Below are positions 45,809 through 46,715 of a stretch of DNA of 46,715 bases, piece by piece. The stretch comes from Methanomassiliicoccales archaeon (GTDB lineage: Archaea; Thermoplasmatota; Thermoplasmata; SG8-5; JAGLSY01), in NCBI GenBank assembly GCA_030672365.1, contig DAOVGM010000023.1, forward strand, positions 1 through 46,715, written 5' to 3'. The stretch's first letter is position 1; every line of letters begins with the position of its first letter. The position numbers and the translations under genes are program-made. The notes under the pieces were generated by a model, which saw nothing but the letters and a program-made list of their open reading frames with translations, was not told the origin of the DNA and did not search any database.

Positions 45809-46715
45809 ATGGCTGTGAAAGACAGAAAGCCAATCATTCTTCTTTCTATTTTCCTGATTGCACTCAGCATGAGCCACATAACTCCATCGACAGTTGCCGC
45901 GCCGTTCGCGATCACGGTGAGCGGGAATGTGTTCGATGACACAGGGATGCCAGCACCAATCGGGACGCAAGTGAACATCACCATCTACGACGGCCCAATC
46001 CTGAACAGTGTATACGCAGCCACGGTACTGGATGTATACGGTTTCTACTACAACGATACCGTTTTCGCAGACTACGGATACAACATTTCGGTCAATGCAA
46101 CATTTGATAGTTTTTTCGATGAAAACAATGCCACAGTGGTTTTCGGCAAAGCCTCGTATAAAATACATATTGGCACTGTGATATACAGTGTTGGAATCAA
46201 TCAGCCAGCCGACAAAAATGGCAACCCTGGTGCAACGCTTTTTTACACATTCAATATAACCAATACAGGTAATGTGAAGGATAGATATACATTGGAGGTT
46301 AGCTCGTCGTCAGGATGGTCTGTAGCCATTCCCCGGGGGAACACAACGGATGTCATTATGCCAGGGGGTTCCGAGGATGTTGTGGTCGAAGTTACCATTC
46401 CACCAAACGCCCCCGCATTTACCACAGACACTTTGACTTTCAGGGTCATATCTGTCCTTGAACCTACGACCGAGGGCACAGTTAATGTCGTGACCACCGT
46501 AAACCAAGTAGTAGATGTGGAAGTCATACCTCCATCAGCATCATCTGGCTTGCCTGGTGAAACACTACTATTGACATTTCAGGTGAAGAATACCGGCAAC
46601 GGGAATGATTCATTTTTTCTATCAGCATCCAGTACCAATCCAACCTGGACATGTTCCCTGATTGGTGATTCAAACACACCAGTAATCAATAACGATGCGA
46701 CATTGAGTGTAAATG
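45809..46715 (+). CDS. Secreted protein with CarboxypepD_reg-like and NEW3/CARDB-like domains, 3'-truncated by the window edge
   Basis: Not in the ORF track because no stop lies in the window. ATG 45809: MAVKDRKPIILLSIFLIALSMSHITPSTVAAPFAITVSGNVFDDTGMPAPIGTQVNITIYDG...NITNTGNVKDRYTLEVSSSSGWSVAIP; open to 46715. Confidence 0.8.
   Translation, partial: MAVKDRKPIILLSIFLIALSMSHITPSTVAAPFAITVSGNVFDDTGMPAPIGTQVNITIYDGPILNSVYAATVLDVYGFYYNDTVFADYGYNISVNATFDSFFDENNATVVFGKASYKIHIGTVIYSVGINQPADKNGNPGATLFYTFNITNTGNVKDRYTLEVSSSSGWSVAIPRGNTTDVIMPGGSEDVVVEVTIPPNAPAFTTDTLTFRVISVLEPTTEGTVNVVTTVNQVVDVEVIPPSASSGLPGETLLLTFQVKNTGNGNDSFFLSASSTNPTWTCSLIGDSNTPVINNDATLSVN

Noticed and set aside
1-46715. CRISPR arrays, tRNA/rRNA genes, prophage or complete IS elements
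   Set aside because: Scanned by eye; no regular repeat-spacer array, no rRNA-like conserved stretches, no transposase or integrase ORF beyond the DUF2080 mini-gene. tRNA detection by eye is not exhaustive.

Overview
The window looks like archaeal chromosome. Codon style, AT-rich TATA-like promoters, SD motifs, archaeal PEF-CTERM-like tails, DUF2080 and Por/Ior/AOR content suggest a Thermoplasmatota-like anaerobe (inference, not tested). The core is a metabolic island for aromatic or acyl-CoA and 2-oxoacid metabolism. (i) A bzd-type class-I benzoyl-CoA-reductase-like operon: bzdN/O/P/Q-like genes, a ferredoxin and an 836-aa FeS/FAD oxidoreductase, flanked by two GNATs and followed by a small CxxC protein, an MBL hydrolase, a MoaD/ThiS-like protein, a tungsten AOR and a 4x[4Fe-4S] ferredoxin. 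(ii) A second radical-dehydratase module: HgdB-like protein, PanE-like dehydrogenase, FAD oxidoreductase, a divergent activase and an acyl-CoA ligase. (iii) porCDAB-iorAB 2-oxoacid:ferredoxin oxidoreductases. (iv) A thiolase/DUF35/SDR operon. The right third encodes an HTH regulator, a KaiC-like ATPase and large secreted or membrane proteins (TNGL repeat, FG-GAP, NEW3-like). The most striking non-coding signal is a three-copy family of structured ~210-255 nt intergenic elements at 4425-4680, 23792-24015 and 34724-34931. All are on the + strand, all end in GTAGTTTAC 76-126 nt before a start codon, and their stems show compensatory changes. The first copy lies next to a DUF2080 transposon-associated mini-gene that is absent from the ORF track. 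Other signals are a shared C-terminal [D/E]DLF tail on three proteins of the reductase operon, a 'DWDGDLD' domain shared by a 7TM-like protein and inserted in a STAND-type ATPase, an SD-sequestering hairpin at porD, and a non-canonical start for porC. All family assignments come from reading the sequence; no database search was run.
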